DNA of 64,000 bases from the NCBI GenBank assembly GCA_910593695.2, contig OU343051.1:56447668-56511667 (forward strand). The letters are read 5' to 3'. Shown here piece by piece: positions 1-10,388 of the stretch. A model generated the notes under the pieces. It searched no databases. It was not told the DNA's origin and saw only the letters and a program-made list of their open reading frames with translations. Source of the stretch: Ocypus olens. Its lineage: Eukaryota > Arthropoda > Insecta > Coleoptera > Staphylinidae. Within the stretch, counting starts at the first letter, position 1. Each line of letters starts with the position of its first letter. The position numbers and the translations under genes were made by a program.

Positions 1-1805
1 GCCGAACTACTAAGTGATGTTTTTGAACAGCGCCAAATTGCCCGAACTTTATCCTTATAATCAAAGTGTTAATATTCATCAATGCTCTGTACACGAAACG
101 ATAGACTATTTAATTTCGAAACGAATGGTGTATAAAATAGCTGAGGCAATTTAGCGGTTTTCTTGTAATTTGCGAATGAAAATTAAGCACGACACACTTA
201 CCGACATTTACAGTTCACTGTAACTTCAAAATTAAGTGCACAACAATTTGCTATATTCTTCATTGAAATGCGGGTCCCAATACCTATTACTGATTATTCA
301 ATTAACTTTTTATATTATTAATGCATTACAATAAGAGAAATATATGAGGAATCCTAATCTTCATAGAGGGTACCCTCTGTTATCGTGGGGATAAACTACG
401 TTTTCATTTGTGGATTTAATAATTGTTTTAATAATGAAAGAATATTTAAAAACTTAAGAAGACTGGTATCTTATAATAAAATAAAATTACTTGTAGATAT
501 TTTTGAATTTTAAATTGAAGAAACAATACATTATAATATATCCGCCTAATCACAGGCAACCCGATAAACTCATAACTACTATAAAAAACTTACAATTTTA
601 AAGGTGACAGTGACAAAACCATAAGTGTAATCCTCAGGAAAGCTTCAAAAATAGTGCAAATATTTAAGTATTTAAATTGCAGAAATAATTATATTACATA
701 AACGTTAACTTAGAGACAATGCAACACACGCATGCATAATATTAATTTATTACTAAAAACTTCCAATTTTAAACGTGACAGGGAAAAAACCATAACTGTA
801 ATCCTCCGTACAGCTTAAAAAATAATGTGAATATTAAAGTATTTAAATTGCAGAAATATTTATATTATATAAACGCCTGCTTACAGGCAACCCAATATAC
901 GTATAACTAATAATGATTTAATATTTAAAACTTCAAATTTTAATCGTAACAGGGACAAAACCGTAAGTGTAGTATTTTTAAAGCGTTGCTAAGGATTACA
1001 CTAATGCTTGTGTCTCTATTATATTTAAAATTAGAAGTTTTTAATAAAAAATAATATTAGTTATAGTATATTGGGTTGCCTACAAGTAGGCGTTTATATA
1101 ATACCTTTGTTGTCGCAATTTAAATACTTAAATATTCCCACTATTTTTGAAGCTTTACTCAGGATTACACTTATGGTTTTGTCCCTGTTACGTATAAAAT
1201 TAGAAGTTTTTAATAATAAATTAATTCGAGTTATGGGTATATCGGGTTGCTTGGGATTAGGCGTGTATTTTATAAAATATTATTTCTGCAATGTAAGTAC
1301 GTAACTATCCACAAGTGAATTTATTTAATCATAAGACAACATTATTTTTAAGTTTTTAAATATTTTTTTTATTATTACAACAATTATTACATCCACAAAT
1401 TATTAAGTAGTTTATCCCCACGATAACAGGTAGAGCCCTCTACTTAGATTATGATTTCTCGTATATTTCTCTTATTGTAATGCATTAACAATATAATTAG
1501 TTGAATGAATAATCAGGAATAAGTATTGTAACCCGTATTTGTTTGAAGAATATAGCAAATTCTTCTTTATTGAATTTTTATGTTACAGTGAGCTGTAAAT
1601 GCCGGTAAGTGTGTCGTCCTTAATTTTCATTCGCAAATTACAGAAAAACCGCTAAATTTCCTCAGCTATTTTATATACCATTCGATTCAGAATTAAATCG
1701 TCTACCGTTTCATGCACATCCGATTGCTAAACATTACCACTTTGACAATAAGTATAAAGTTCGAGCATTTTGGCGCTGTTCAAAAACATCACTTAGCAGT
1801 TCAGC
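1..1805. mobile_element. Large foldback element with inverted arms and inner tandem repeats
   Basis: Bases 1 to about 480 reappear, reverse-complemented and slightly diverged, at about 1340-1805; the outer ends read GCCGAACTACTAAGTG and GCTGAACTGCTAAGTG. Between the arms lie three head-to-tail copies of a repeat of about 171 bp (each with AAAACTTNNAATTTTA, near 585, 756 and 927), followed by inverted copies from about 1010 to 1300. No transposase is visible. The left end may run past the window edge. It resembles foldback (FB-like) elements in design; the family is not identified. Confidence 0.75.
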
Positions 1806-2070
1806 CACCGTCCAACAGATGGCGACGAGGCGCGGAAATCCGAACAAAAAATGTTTAAAAGCTTCTAAATTGCAATTCTAAGGGATGATTTTGATAATGT
1901 AGACATTAAATAACCGCCAAACATATAATCCTTTAATATTTTGAAATAAAAGTGCTGTAAAAATCCTGCAATAATAAATATTGCCGCACCAATTTTTTAA
2001 TGGTTAAATTGATTTTAATGATTCAAATTGTAATTTACAGAGGTATTAATGGTTTAATAATAAACAATAA
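1806..2070. other. Spacer without recognised feature
   Basis: AT-rich spacer. I see no open frame, terminal repeat or RNA gene. Confidence 0.5.
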
Positions 2071-2180
2071 TAGTATATTGTACAACGAGCATATAATGAT
2101 TTGCTCCACTCGCCTGCGGCTCGTTCCGCAAACCTCGTTCTCGTGATTAATAGCCATTATATGCGAGTTGTACACTATAC
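2071..2180. repeat. Inverted repeat, about 27-bp arms
   Basis: The left arm TAGTATATTGTACAACGAGC returns inverted at 2155-2180 (GCGAGTTGTACACTATAC). A related structure lies at 20719-20845, so this is a dispersed hairpin-forming family of unknown origin. Confidence 0.6.
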
Positions 2181-2189
2181 TTTGTTCAC

Positions 2190-2320
2190 GAAAATTAAAA
2201 TCAAGATCAAAATTTAATTTAAAATTACAATTGGAATCAAAATTAAAATCAAAATCAAAATTAAAGTTGTAATTACAATTACAATTGAAAACAGTTTAAA
2301 ATCAAAGTTAAATTGAATAT
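2190..2320. repeat. Low-complexity AATCAAAATT-type repeat
   Basis: Imperfect hexamer-like runs of AAAATC and AAAATT fill this stretch. Open frames across it are composition artefacts. Confidence 0.6.
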
Positions 2321-2379
2321 TAAATAGGGTAAACAAAATATTATCATAAATCGCGTTCTGTGAATCAAAGCGCGAATTA

Positions 2380-2445
2380 GCGTGTTTAATGACCATATTA
2401 AACACGCAAATGCGTGTGCGTGTTTAATAAGCATATTAAACACGC
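2380..2445. repeat. Two tandem 28-bp palindromes
   Basis: GCGTGTTTAAT...ATTAAACACGC occurs at 2380-2407 and again at 2418-2445, each an interrupted palindrome with arms of about 11 bp, 38 bp apart. CpG is frequent here compared with the surroundings. Confidence 0.65.
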
Positions 2446-2812
2446 AAATGCGAGTGTTAATGTTGCCCATACAATTAAATAATGTGCACATTATAACATT
2501 TTCGTGAACAAATACATTTGCTGGTGTAAATGTCTTTATTTCTCCAAACTAACAAAACCAGAGTTAACCCCTTCTTGCAGCATCGAACTTTTTGACTGAT
2601 CTTTTCTAAACTTGATTTTTACATCAATGCGTTTGGAAAACATTGCTGTTTCACCTGTTAGATTTAAGAATTAATATTTGGTTTTAGAAATATATTAATC
2701 ATAAATTCATAAAATTATTTTTGAGAAAAATCGTGTTAATCCCTTCAATTATGATCCCAATAATTATCAATAAATATTTAGCATAAAATAAACATACGAT
2801 GATACGATAAAT
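2446..2812. other. Intergenic spacer downstream of AAR2
   Basis: AT-rich sequence between the palindromes and the AAR2 poly(A) signal; no gene or repeat recognised. Confidence 0.5.
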
Positions 2813-2818
2813 TTTATT
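2813..2818 (-). terminator. AAR2 polyadenylation signal
   Basis: AATAAA on the minus strand, about 30 nt beyond the AAR2 stop codon, predicting a very short 3' UTR. Confidence 0.65.
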
Positions 2819-2846
2819 ATATACATATTCATGAGTAAAAAATAAA

Positions 2847-3264
2847 TTAATTAACAGAAATACCGAGATCTACAACAACCGGAGCATCCTCCTCATCATC
2901 AGACTCAAGATGCGTGAAATCCCAACAATACTCCTCCGTGAGGTATTCCTTCAACCTCGCAGCCTTAGCCTTCAGCCTTCCGTCAACGTCACACTCCACG
3001 ACGGCCCTAAAAAAATCCCTCAGCTTCACGTAGACAAAATTGTTGTTGGAAACAATATCCGCGAGAAAATCCTCGGGAATTTCCCGAATCTGCAACTCCA
3101 GCAAACTGATGAAGGCGTCGTAAACACCCCGATGCTTCTTAATGGCCCTTTCACACGAACACAACAGTCCGACCAATTTTTTCCAGCGCTCAAAAGCTTC
3201 CAAACTGTGTCCCACCAGGAAGCATATGTACATAAACTCTAATTCACCGATTAGATCTATTGAG
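2847..3264 (-). CDS. AAR2: AAR2 coding exon 3 (terminal)
   Basis: The acceptor is TTTTCTTTCAG|CTCAA. The exon reads SIDLIGELEFMYICFL onward and ends with TAA at 2847-2849. It contains the WKKL and YCWDF helical region and an acidic stretch (ESDDEED) before the C terminus. Confidence 0.92.
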
Positions 3265-5766
3265 CTGAAAGAAAATGCAATAAAAACAACTGACTTCCTG
3301 ATACGTAAAATAAAATTTTACTTTTAATTTTAATTTAATTCAACTTCCTGATATGTAAAATAAAATGTTACGTATCAGGAAGTATACTTGGTTTTTTTTA
3401 TTGACCAACCAGATCTGGTGATTTTTTTATAATGTTGGATACTCTGGTTGTAATTCTGATTTTTGATAACTTTGAGGTTATGTTTTCCACATGGTTGCCA
3501 TGTGCTTAATTTAATTTAATCGTAAGGATTAATTAAATATCGGATATTACTTTCAGGATTTTATTACAACTTTTCTGTCAAATAATGAATCAATTGCGAC
3601 ATGTCATTAGATGACAAACAGTAGGGACACCCAAACAATCAAAGAATCTAAGAAAAATAAATAACAAATCTGGTTGGCCAATAAAAAAAAATGGAGTACA
3701 AACTTTGCTCCATTTTATTTTTAATTAAGTTGGCTCTTTTAGGGTGACAGTTTTGTTGGCCAATGTAAAAAGTCACTAGACTTGAAAAAAATGGGTTATA
3801 TTCTTGGAACATGTACTCATGGAATAGGAATACCGTATAACTTACGTGTACGAAACTGTGTCCAACATCTGTGCGACAAGGAAAAATATAACATTTTTCA
3901 GTCCATGAGTGTGAGAGAGAACTTCCTGTGTTGAAAGAGTGGGATGCAAATAGTGTGTGACAGTGCTACCAACACAATTCTTATCACACACACACACACA
4001 TTCATAATAACCTATGAGTGCGTCGGCCGCCGTTGCCATCACCACACTTGAATGATTGAAGCAATAATTTAATTAATTTAATATATGAATTAGGCAAACT
4101 TGTTAGAAATCTGACATTTAATAATTTCTTCACTGTCAGATCATTTTTGTTGGTATTGTGTAAAACTTTATAAAATGAAACCACAGCCTTCTTAGTTAAA
4201 AATAAAAATGGAACTGAACATTTATTTTTCTGAATCAATTTAAACCTGACGGGAAGTTGGATTTGAACCCCAAACTAATTTTTAATTTACAGATTTCTAC
4301 TCACTTCAAATAATTGGAGATCATTAAATCCAAAGTGTAACTCGAATCCAAGCTGTGCATAGTTATTTGAGCGCCTGTAGCACCGTCGGGGTACATTTTT
4401 TCCGGCAGTGGAGTCAATCGAAGATCGGTTCCCTCCTTCGGTTTCAATTGGGGCAGCAAACTGTTTTCAAAATCCTCCAATGAACTCAACCGAGTTCTTT
4501 TAGTCGAAGACGGACCGACCTCTTTACTCGTAGACGGTTCCGATTTATCGGCCCGAGGCCTGTCCGCGTCTTTGCATGCTTGTAGTTCTAAAGCGGATTG
4601 CACTCTTCCCGACAACGGTGATAATTTTAAGGAGAGCTGTGCTAAAGTGGAAAACAGCAAATGTTTATACAGCCTGCATACCAGATGCGTGTTTTGTGGT
4701 GAAGGAGATGTGTGGAAGCATTGGATGAATGGGTGTGAAGGATTGGATCAGTGATTCCCAAAGTGGGCGCCACCGCCCCCTGGTGGGCGCTGATGGCCAC
4801 AGATGCATTTGGGAGGCGATGATTAACTGTAAGGGGGTGGTGATAGTATAAAAGAAAGCAGACGATTTAGTGGAACGTGGGTTCAGTGTGGTAATCAATT
4901 TATTAACAAAAAAAGAAACGAATTGCAAATAGTCAATCTTGGTGATTTAAGATTACTGCTGACGAAAATAGGGGGCGCTAAGTACTATTTTTTCTGGAAA
5001 GGGGGCGGTAGGACAAAAATGTTTGGGAACCACTGGATTGGATGAATGGGTGTGAAGGATTGGATGAATGGGTGTGAAGAACTGGATGAATGAGTGTGAA
5101 GGATTGGATGAATTAGTGTGAAGGATTGAATAAGCAACTAAGTAGGAGAGTAGAAGGGAGAGGGAAGGTTTGTATAAAAGTGGCGAAGGGATAGAGGTTT
5201 GCAAGATGGGAAGGTGTAGCTAGCTGGAGGTGACCAACAGACGAAACTTGCAGAATGGGTCTTTGCTGGTCGCCGTGGTTTATTTGTTTTGATATAAAGT
5301 TAACGCCAAATAAAGGCTTATTTTTGTACAACCTGCAAATCCAACGAAATATTAACAACTAACCTGTAATGTGTGACGATAAACCCCTCCACTTATCAAA
5401 TACGTCGTATGGATAAGGCCCTAGAAACTTATCCAGACTCAGTATGTGCTCCTTCAGACGCACAATCTCGCCCTCATTTACGATTTCATCGCTCATATCG
5501 TTATCCTTTACGTTCCATTTCTTAGCGAGAACCTCCGAGCGCCTGAAGTTGTAGAAGAAACCGGTGCGAGGTGCAGTTTCGCCCATGATTCCAACGGCGC
5601 TGTAGAATATGTAGTGTAATCCCGGGGGAATCATTTTCACACCTCTGAAGCTCTCGCCGGTGTTCCACGACTTCATGTCTATACCGAATTCCGTTCCTTC
5701 CGGCACGTCCAGGAAAATAAACGTGCCGCCTTCCACCAGCAAACGTTTCGCCGTTTCTTGGTCCAT
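2847..5766 (-). CDS. AAR2: AAR2 splicing factor homolog (three exons)
   Basis: AAR2 holds Prp8 during U5 snRNP assembly, before Brr2 joins, and so acts in spliceosome biogenesis. Joining 5766-5364, 4641-4305 and 3264-2847 gives 385 residues; the human protein has 384. All junctions are GT-AG and phases agree. The N-terminal domain shows GTEFGID (24-30), FRGVKMIPPG (40-49) and LGPYPYDVF. The middle exon has a Ser/Lys-rich linker, then MYPDGATGAQIT and LDSSYTLD, matching the family. The C-terminal helical part has CFLVGHSLEAFERWKKL and ends APVVVDLGISVN. The start ATG is the first in the frame and has A-rich context. Introns are 722 bp (carrying a hAT miniature element) and 1040 bp. The gene appears intact. 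Confidence 0.94.
3288..3382. repeat. Inverted repeat in AAR2 intron 2
   Basis: ACTTCCTGATACGTAA occurs near 3290, and ACTTCCTGATATGTAA near 3342 pairs with TTACGTATCAGGAAGT ending at 3382. This gives a strong hairpin of about 17 bp per arm. Confidence 0.6.
3392..3690. mobile_element. Miniature inverted-repeat element in AAR2 intron 2
   Basis: The left end TTTTTTTATTGACCAACCAG is mirrored by CTGGTTGGCCAATAAAAAAA at the right end, one mismatch within about 22 bp. There is no coding sequence. The superfamily is not clear because no target duplication stands out. Confidence 0.5.
4305..4641 (-). CDS. AAR2: AAR2 coding exon 2
   Basis: The acceptor is TTTTCCACTTTAG|CACAG and the donor TTTGAA|GTGAGT. 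Entering in phase 1 and leaving in phase 2, it keeps the frame. It encodes the variable Ser/Lys-rich linker and the conserved segment around MYPDGATGAQ. Confidence 0.9.
4722..5132. repeat. GGATTGGATGAATGGGTGTGAA minisatellite, split
   Basis: A unit of about 22 bp (GGATTGGATGAATGGGTGTG) is present once at 4722-4748 and four to five times at 5036-5132. The hAT-type element at 4749-5035 divides the array. It lies in AAR2 intron 1. Confidence 0.7.
4749..5035. mobile_element. hAT-type miniature element in AAR2 intron 1
   Basis: The ends are CAGTGATTCCCAAAG and, inverted, CAGTGGTTCCCAAAC, flanked by an 8-bp duplication GATTGGAT (4741-4748 and 5036-5043). The terminal sequence and the 8-bp target duplication are typical of hAT elements. 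The 287 bp carry no transposase. The flanks belong to a tandem repeat, so the duplication alone would be weaker evidence. Confidence 0.8.
5364..5766 (-). CDS. AAR2: AAR2 coding exon 1
   Basis: Starts at the ATG at 5766 and encodes residues 1-134 plus one base. The donor reads ACAG|GTTAGT on the minus strand. It holds most of the conserved N-terminal domain. Confidence 0.92.
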
Positions 5767-5973
5767 TTTGTTTGTTTACTTCAAATTCAATGGAGTTAAG
5801 GTTTAAATTATTCTAGGTTATGTTCCATAGATAAACTTAAATAGATGTACACAACATTTAACGCATTTTTAGTTTAGCCCCAGGGCCACCGATAAATTGA
5901 GGCGCTGCAAAACAGGGATAAGGGGTAGGTTCCTGTATTAATTTTTACAATACTTTATTGAAATAATATGTAG
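5767..5973 (-). promoter_or_regulatory. AAR2 5' flank / probable promoter region
   Basis: This stretch lies directly upstream of the AAR2 ATG and must contain the 5' UTR and core promoter. I see no clear TATA box or CpG cluster in it. Confidence 0.3.
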
Positions 5974-6135
5974 CAGTGACGATTCGCGGGTTTTTTTCTG
6001 GTACGGAGGAACAAGAGGTGGTAATACAGATAGGTGCGGTCACGCAGCCAGCCGCGTCTGCAACTGACCCTACCTATCTGTATTGCCACCTCTTGTTCCT
6101 CGGCCGTACCAGAAAAAATCCCGCAAACCTCACTG
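5974..6135. mobile_element. Foldback hAT miniature element, copy 1
   Basis: A 162-bp near-complete hairpin from CAGTGACGATTCGCGGG to ...CACTG, with a perfect 8-bp target duplication ATATGTAG on both sides (5966-5973, 6136-6143). Two further copies lie at 6526 and 24586. Confidence 0.88.
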
Positions 6136-6525
6136 ATATGTAGGAATAATAAGAAGTCATTTAATCATTTAACACACAAATTATCTACTGTATCATTCAA
6201 TATTCGTCGTGGTACCAGCCAGGAAAGTAGTTGTTTCGGTAGATGATTTGTTAATTGCAGTCTCTTGAGACTTTTAAATTGTAGAAGACGAAAAGTATAG
6301 TATTTCTCATTTTAAGAAGTCATTGCTTAAAATAATATTATTATTAAGTACAACAAAGAAATCAGACATGAAAGTACTTCGTACAGAGAAATTAGCAGTT
6401 CAGTTAACGAATAGAAAACTTTATATAAAACCACAACACAGATATTCAACAATCCTATAAATAATAACACCTATAAGTACTTGCAATTTTTCTTGCCGGT
6501 TCATGTGTAAATTGATACATATAAT
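6136..6525. other. Spacer between two foldback elements
   Basis: No gene, RNA or repeat recognised in this AT-rich stretch. Confidence 0.45.
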
Positions 6526-6691
6526 CAGTGACGGTTCGCAGGGTTTTTTCTGGTACGGCCGAGGAACAAGAGGTGGCAATACAGATAGGTAGGGTCAGTT
6601 GCAGAGACGGCTGGCTGCGTGACCGCACCTATCTGTATTACCACCTCTTGTTCCTCGGCCGTACCAGAAAAAACCCCGCGAACCGTCACTG
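6526..6691. mobile_element. Foldback hAT miniature element, copy 2
   Basis: A 166-bp hairpin with ends CAGTGACGGTTCGC and CACTG and a perfect 8-bp duplication CATATAAT (6518-6525, 6692-6699). The body matches copies 1 and 3; the central loop is in the opposite orientation to copy 1. Confidence 0.88.
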
Positions 6692-6699
6692 CATATAAT

Positions 6700-7213
6700 T
6701 ATTTTTTCCGAGTTCTTGCACCATTTAAATACGCAATAATGGTGAGGCATTTTCTTAAGTGTTTCGAATAGATTATGACATATAAAACTGAGAGGAAACG
6801 AAATCTGAAATACTTACGGTTTTGTTTATTTACAGAAGCTCGCGGTGTTGATTCCGATTTTCGAATTAAATCAGCAGGTTATACCATCTAGCGTTAATTT
6901 GTGTAATAATTTTCCGCTGGTTTTAAAATTTTGGTCATACTAGCGCTACTCTGTGGCGCAGGGCATGTTATGTTCTTCAATGTCATTTTAACCATTGCAG
7001 GTCTCTAATTCTCGACCCTGTGGTAGGTACCAACCATTCTGAGTGAGAATTATTACTCAGAATGGTAAGAAGAACCGTGTAATAGATACAATTTCATAAT
7101 CAATGCGAGTGTAATTGCTTAATCTTTATAGCCTTTATGGGGCACAAATTTCGACAGTCTCCTATTAGATGTTATTGGAATTGCTTTTTTATTTTATTGT
7201 TGTTTTATCAATT
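6700..7213. other. Spacer with one short hairpin
   Basis: No gene seen. A hairpin with arms ACCATTCTGAGT / ACTCAGAATGGT sits at 7033-7066. Confidence 0.45.
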
Positions 7214-8031
7214 TTTACTTTCTCCGTTACGAAGTACGAGAAAGTATTGTGATCGTGATTTTTTTTCAAAAATTTTTTTTACGGAAATATCCGTTTTGGG
7301 GTCCCTAGATGCCATTTCAACAATTTCTAGAAAAAAAAAATGTGTGTGTGTGTGTGTGTGTGTCTGTGTGTGTGTGTCTGGCTGTGTGCGCTGTGCGCGC
7401 TGTATCTCAAAAACTAATAGACCAATTGATATGAAACTTTGAACGTAAGTTTTATTTGATAATCCGAAGAACTGAAAATCTTTTGGTAAAATTTCGTACA
7501 CCGGAAGTGGGTGTTTACCTTAACTGTTTTTTGTTTTTTGCCAATATTTTCTTAAATATGAAAAATATCACAAAAACATTTAAACAAATATTGAAGACAA
7601 TAAAGAAATGCGATTATTTTGTTTGAAAACATTTTTCATAAAATCATTGTTATTCGAGAAAAAAATTTATTAATTTTTTTTCATTTTTGGTATACAATTA
7701 TGAAACGCTAATAGTTACAGCAAATTTATAATAATTGTAGAGAATGCCAAAATGAACAATTTATGAAGAATAAGTTTTTTTCGAAATCTCTTTAGTTTTT
7801 GAGTAAACTGAGTTTTTGGATTTTAAGTACATTTTTCAATCTTTCATAATTTTGACGTTTTAAACGTCAGTTTTATCCGAGTCTACGAAACGTTCGATGC
7901 ACACTTAAAATATGATTTAAATTGAAAATAAACCATGGAAGCGTAAATATAAATGATACCATCAAGTCGGAGAAAATAACATGATGGTCACCACAGAACA
8001 CATACCTTTGGTCACATCACCATTTTTTTAG
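7214..8031 (+). mobile_element. Dispersed hairpin-ended repeat with GT microsatellite, copy 1
   Basis: Begins with the hairpin TACTTTCTCCGTTACG...GAGAAAGTA, then GGTCCCTAGATGCC, a (GT)n tract at 7341-7391, the phrase GCTGTATCTCAAAAAC, a GACGTTTTAAACGTC palindrome, and ends near CACATCACCATTTTTTT. Close copies are at 10389 (plus) and 25431-26239 (minus). It encodes nothing recognisable, and the superfamily is unresolved. Confidence 0.75.
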
Positions 8032-8080
8032 TATGTGCTGCTTTCTTGCGGAAGCCGGTAGCAATGCTCGTGGATATGAA

Positions 8081-8160
8081 TAGAGGTGGGCATGAGCTGC
8101 CTCAGAGAAGATTCGACTCGAGAAAGTCAGACGTCAGACCTTCAGAAGCTTTTCACAAGA
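8081..8160 (+). mobile_element. Truncated hAT-like end
   Basis: TAGAGGTGGGCATGAGCTGC resembles the end of the element at 22239-22474 (TAGAGGTGGGCGGCAAA). No matching right end is seen nearby, so this is probably a fragment. Confidence 0.4.
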
Positions 8161-8376
8161 ATTAGTCATTTTGCCTTTCTCTGGTTGGCAGTAAATTTGA
8201 AATTTTTATTTTTTGAAATTAAAAAAAACCGATCTAGTATAAGGGTATGCATCTTCAGAATGACAGTATACTCTATTCTCGTACAATTATCTCAGGATCT
8301 AGTGAAAGGGTATTTTTTGATTTTTACAAAACCATAAAATAGAACTAATTTCCTTTCTTTCTGTCTTTTGTCTCGT

Positions 8377-9566
8377 ACTATACCTCATTTAATAACCAGG
8401 CGGACTAAACGCGAAAGTCACATTTACACTACAAAAAGTCACCAGAAAAGTAACCAGACATGTTTTGGCGGTAAAAATAAAATTATTTAAAATTCGTTTA
8501 TCCATAACATTAATTCAACAATTAAATCAACATATAATTTAATTCTAAGCAAACTTTTTTGATTATGTAGTCAATGATTTAGTATATAATATTTAAATAA
8601 TAATTCAAATAAGTAATGAGACCCTCTTAAGAATTTAGGGGCACACTGAAAAATTCAAGTTGTATATTTTAAAAATACATATAATTCTGTAAAAGGTTTG
8701 AAATATAAATATTAGATTGTCGTGAAATTGAATTTTATTAAATTAAATTTGCTATTTAAAAACGTATAATAACTTAAAATAAATCTCTTTCATTAATATA
8801 TATAGTGTTTAACGGGGCGTCTTTGGCAGGTCAGCTCTATTTTTTAATTCAATTAAAATTTAATTCAATGTAGAGATTTCATTTTTAAAGAAAAAATTTC
8901 CGCACCCAGAATTTTTGCTGCTTTCATTGTAGATATCTTCGGTCGCTGAACGTCCTTCAAAACGTTTAGAACTTGTTACTGCCCCAATCTTCGTACACTC
9001 CCTAATTGTGTGAAACTCCGTACTTCTAGCCAATCCTAAATATAATGTATGTTTATGATTTGATTCCACATCGCAATAACTTGCACCACACTTACAATTA
9101 GTTAATTAATCGACAATTTTGTGTACGACGGCAGTAGGTTTTAATGCCTCTTTTATTAAAGATTTATATAAGATAATTTTGGATTGTTTTTCCTCGAGCG
9201 TTAATGCTCCAAAATCTAACCATTTCCGTTTCTTGGTGGGCGAAAATGACACTAAACTTTTGCCGGGTATATATCCATAGTTAAAAATAAATGAATTATT
9301 TCCAAGAAAATCGCGGGATGCGAGGAATCGATTCTTACACTATCAATGGAAGAAATAACTGGCAAAAAACACAAAAACTGAGCCGAAACGCGTGGAACCG
9401 CTGGGACACAAGGAACGGCGAGAGATCAGCTGATCATAACAACGGCCATTACTGTTTTAAGCAAGTTGGGCCTGTGTAAAAACGGCGCCCGTTTAGCCAA
9501 TCACAGCAACGTATTTTCGCGGCTATAATTTGATTTAGTCCGCCTGGTTATTAAATGAGGTATAGT
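8377..9566. mobile_element. 1.19-kb inverted-repeat transposon with decayed ORF
   Basis: The ends form a perfect inverted repeat of more than 30 bp: ACTATACCTCATTTAATAAC, then CAGGCGGACTAAA, on the left and its exact complement ending at 9566. The inside carries two minus-strand coding remnants. One lies at about 9241-9090 (...KKRKWLDFGALTLEEKQSK...) and one at about 9087-8860 (CKCGASYCDVESNHKHTLYL...), in the same reading frame but separated by a TAA stop. I do not recognise either protein. The element could be a decayed autonomous transposon or could have captured host sequence. Confidence 0.65.
8860..9241 (-). pseudogene. Unrecognised coding remnant inside the 1.19-kb element
   Basis: The minus strand reads GKSLVSFSPTKKRKWLDFGA and continues for about 50 codons to a TAA. 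The same frame then resumes with a CKCG motif and SNHKHTLYLGLARSTEFHT and continues to a stop at 8860. The composition is protein-like (a basic cluster KKRK, a Cys-x-Cys), but the product is unidentified and the frame is broken. It could be part of a transposase or a C-terminal accessory domain. Confidence 0.35.
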
Positions 9567-10388
9567 TAGGTATATGAATAACCCACATTTGCCCAATATT
9601 TAAATTAAAGAAAAGTAAATGATGTTTTGCCTTCAAAAATATTTAATTGAGCATTGAATTCTTAATAATTATGGCGAATTTCATTATTTCCCTGTTCGTA
9701 CAGCAACGCAGTTCACTTAAAAAGACTCGCACGCACTTTATGTCAAAATCAGCTGAGAAAAGGACACCTATGTCGCCAAAGTTAAAAAGTGAAAATCACA
9801 AGATTTTACGATGTTGCAACACTTTGACTTGCTTAATATTATGTATAAGGCGTATATGCAACCAAATATACTAACAGCGGCCTGCAATTTCCTGCGGAAC
9901 CTTCAGAAACTCGTCAGTGTAAATGGGGATTTTGTTAAGCGCGCGCAACCATACAGCAGGAAAAAATAGACTATAGCAATTGTATTAATTCCAATGGTGC
10001 GTGACGCTTCTATTTAAGCATGACTTAAAATAAAAGTCCTACTTTACAAAGTTAGACTTAACGAAAACATGGTGCAAGTGGGCCTAAATGAAGTAATTAA
10101 GATATAAAAACGCAGAGGTTATTTTTAGCTTCCTGTCAAATGTCAGTGAATAATTACTGAACGTACTTATTGCAATAAAAAAATGATAGATGGCGCTGAC
10201 GATATTCTAGATATAATTTTAAGAGAACTTTAAAATAGTCGTCCTACAAATAGGACTGTGGGCATATCTGGGTTAAATAAATAATAAATATTTTGATACC
10301 ACTGATCAAATATTGTTCCAGAATAGGTTTTTATTTCTGGTTTAGCTGAAGATTCCGTTAATTTACTCTAACCCATTTCTGTAATGTT
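9567..10388. other. Spacer without recognised gene
   Basis: Unique-looking AT-rich sequence; the open frames are short and start without splice or codon support. Confidence 0.45.
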
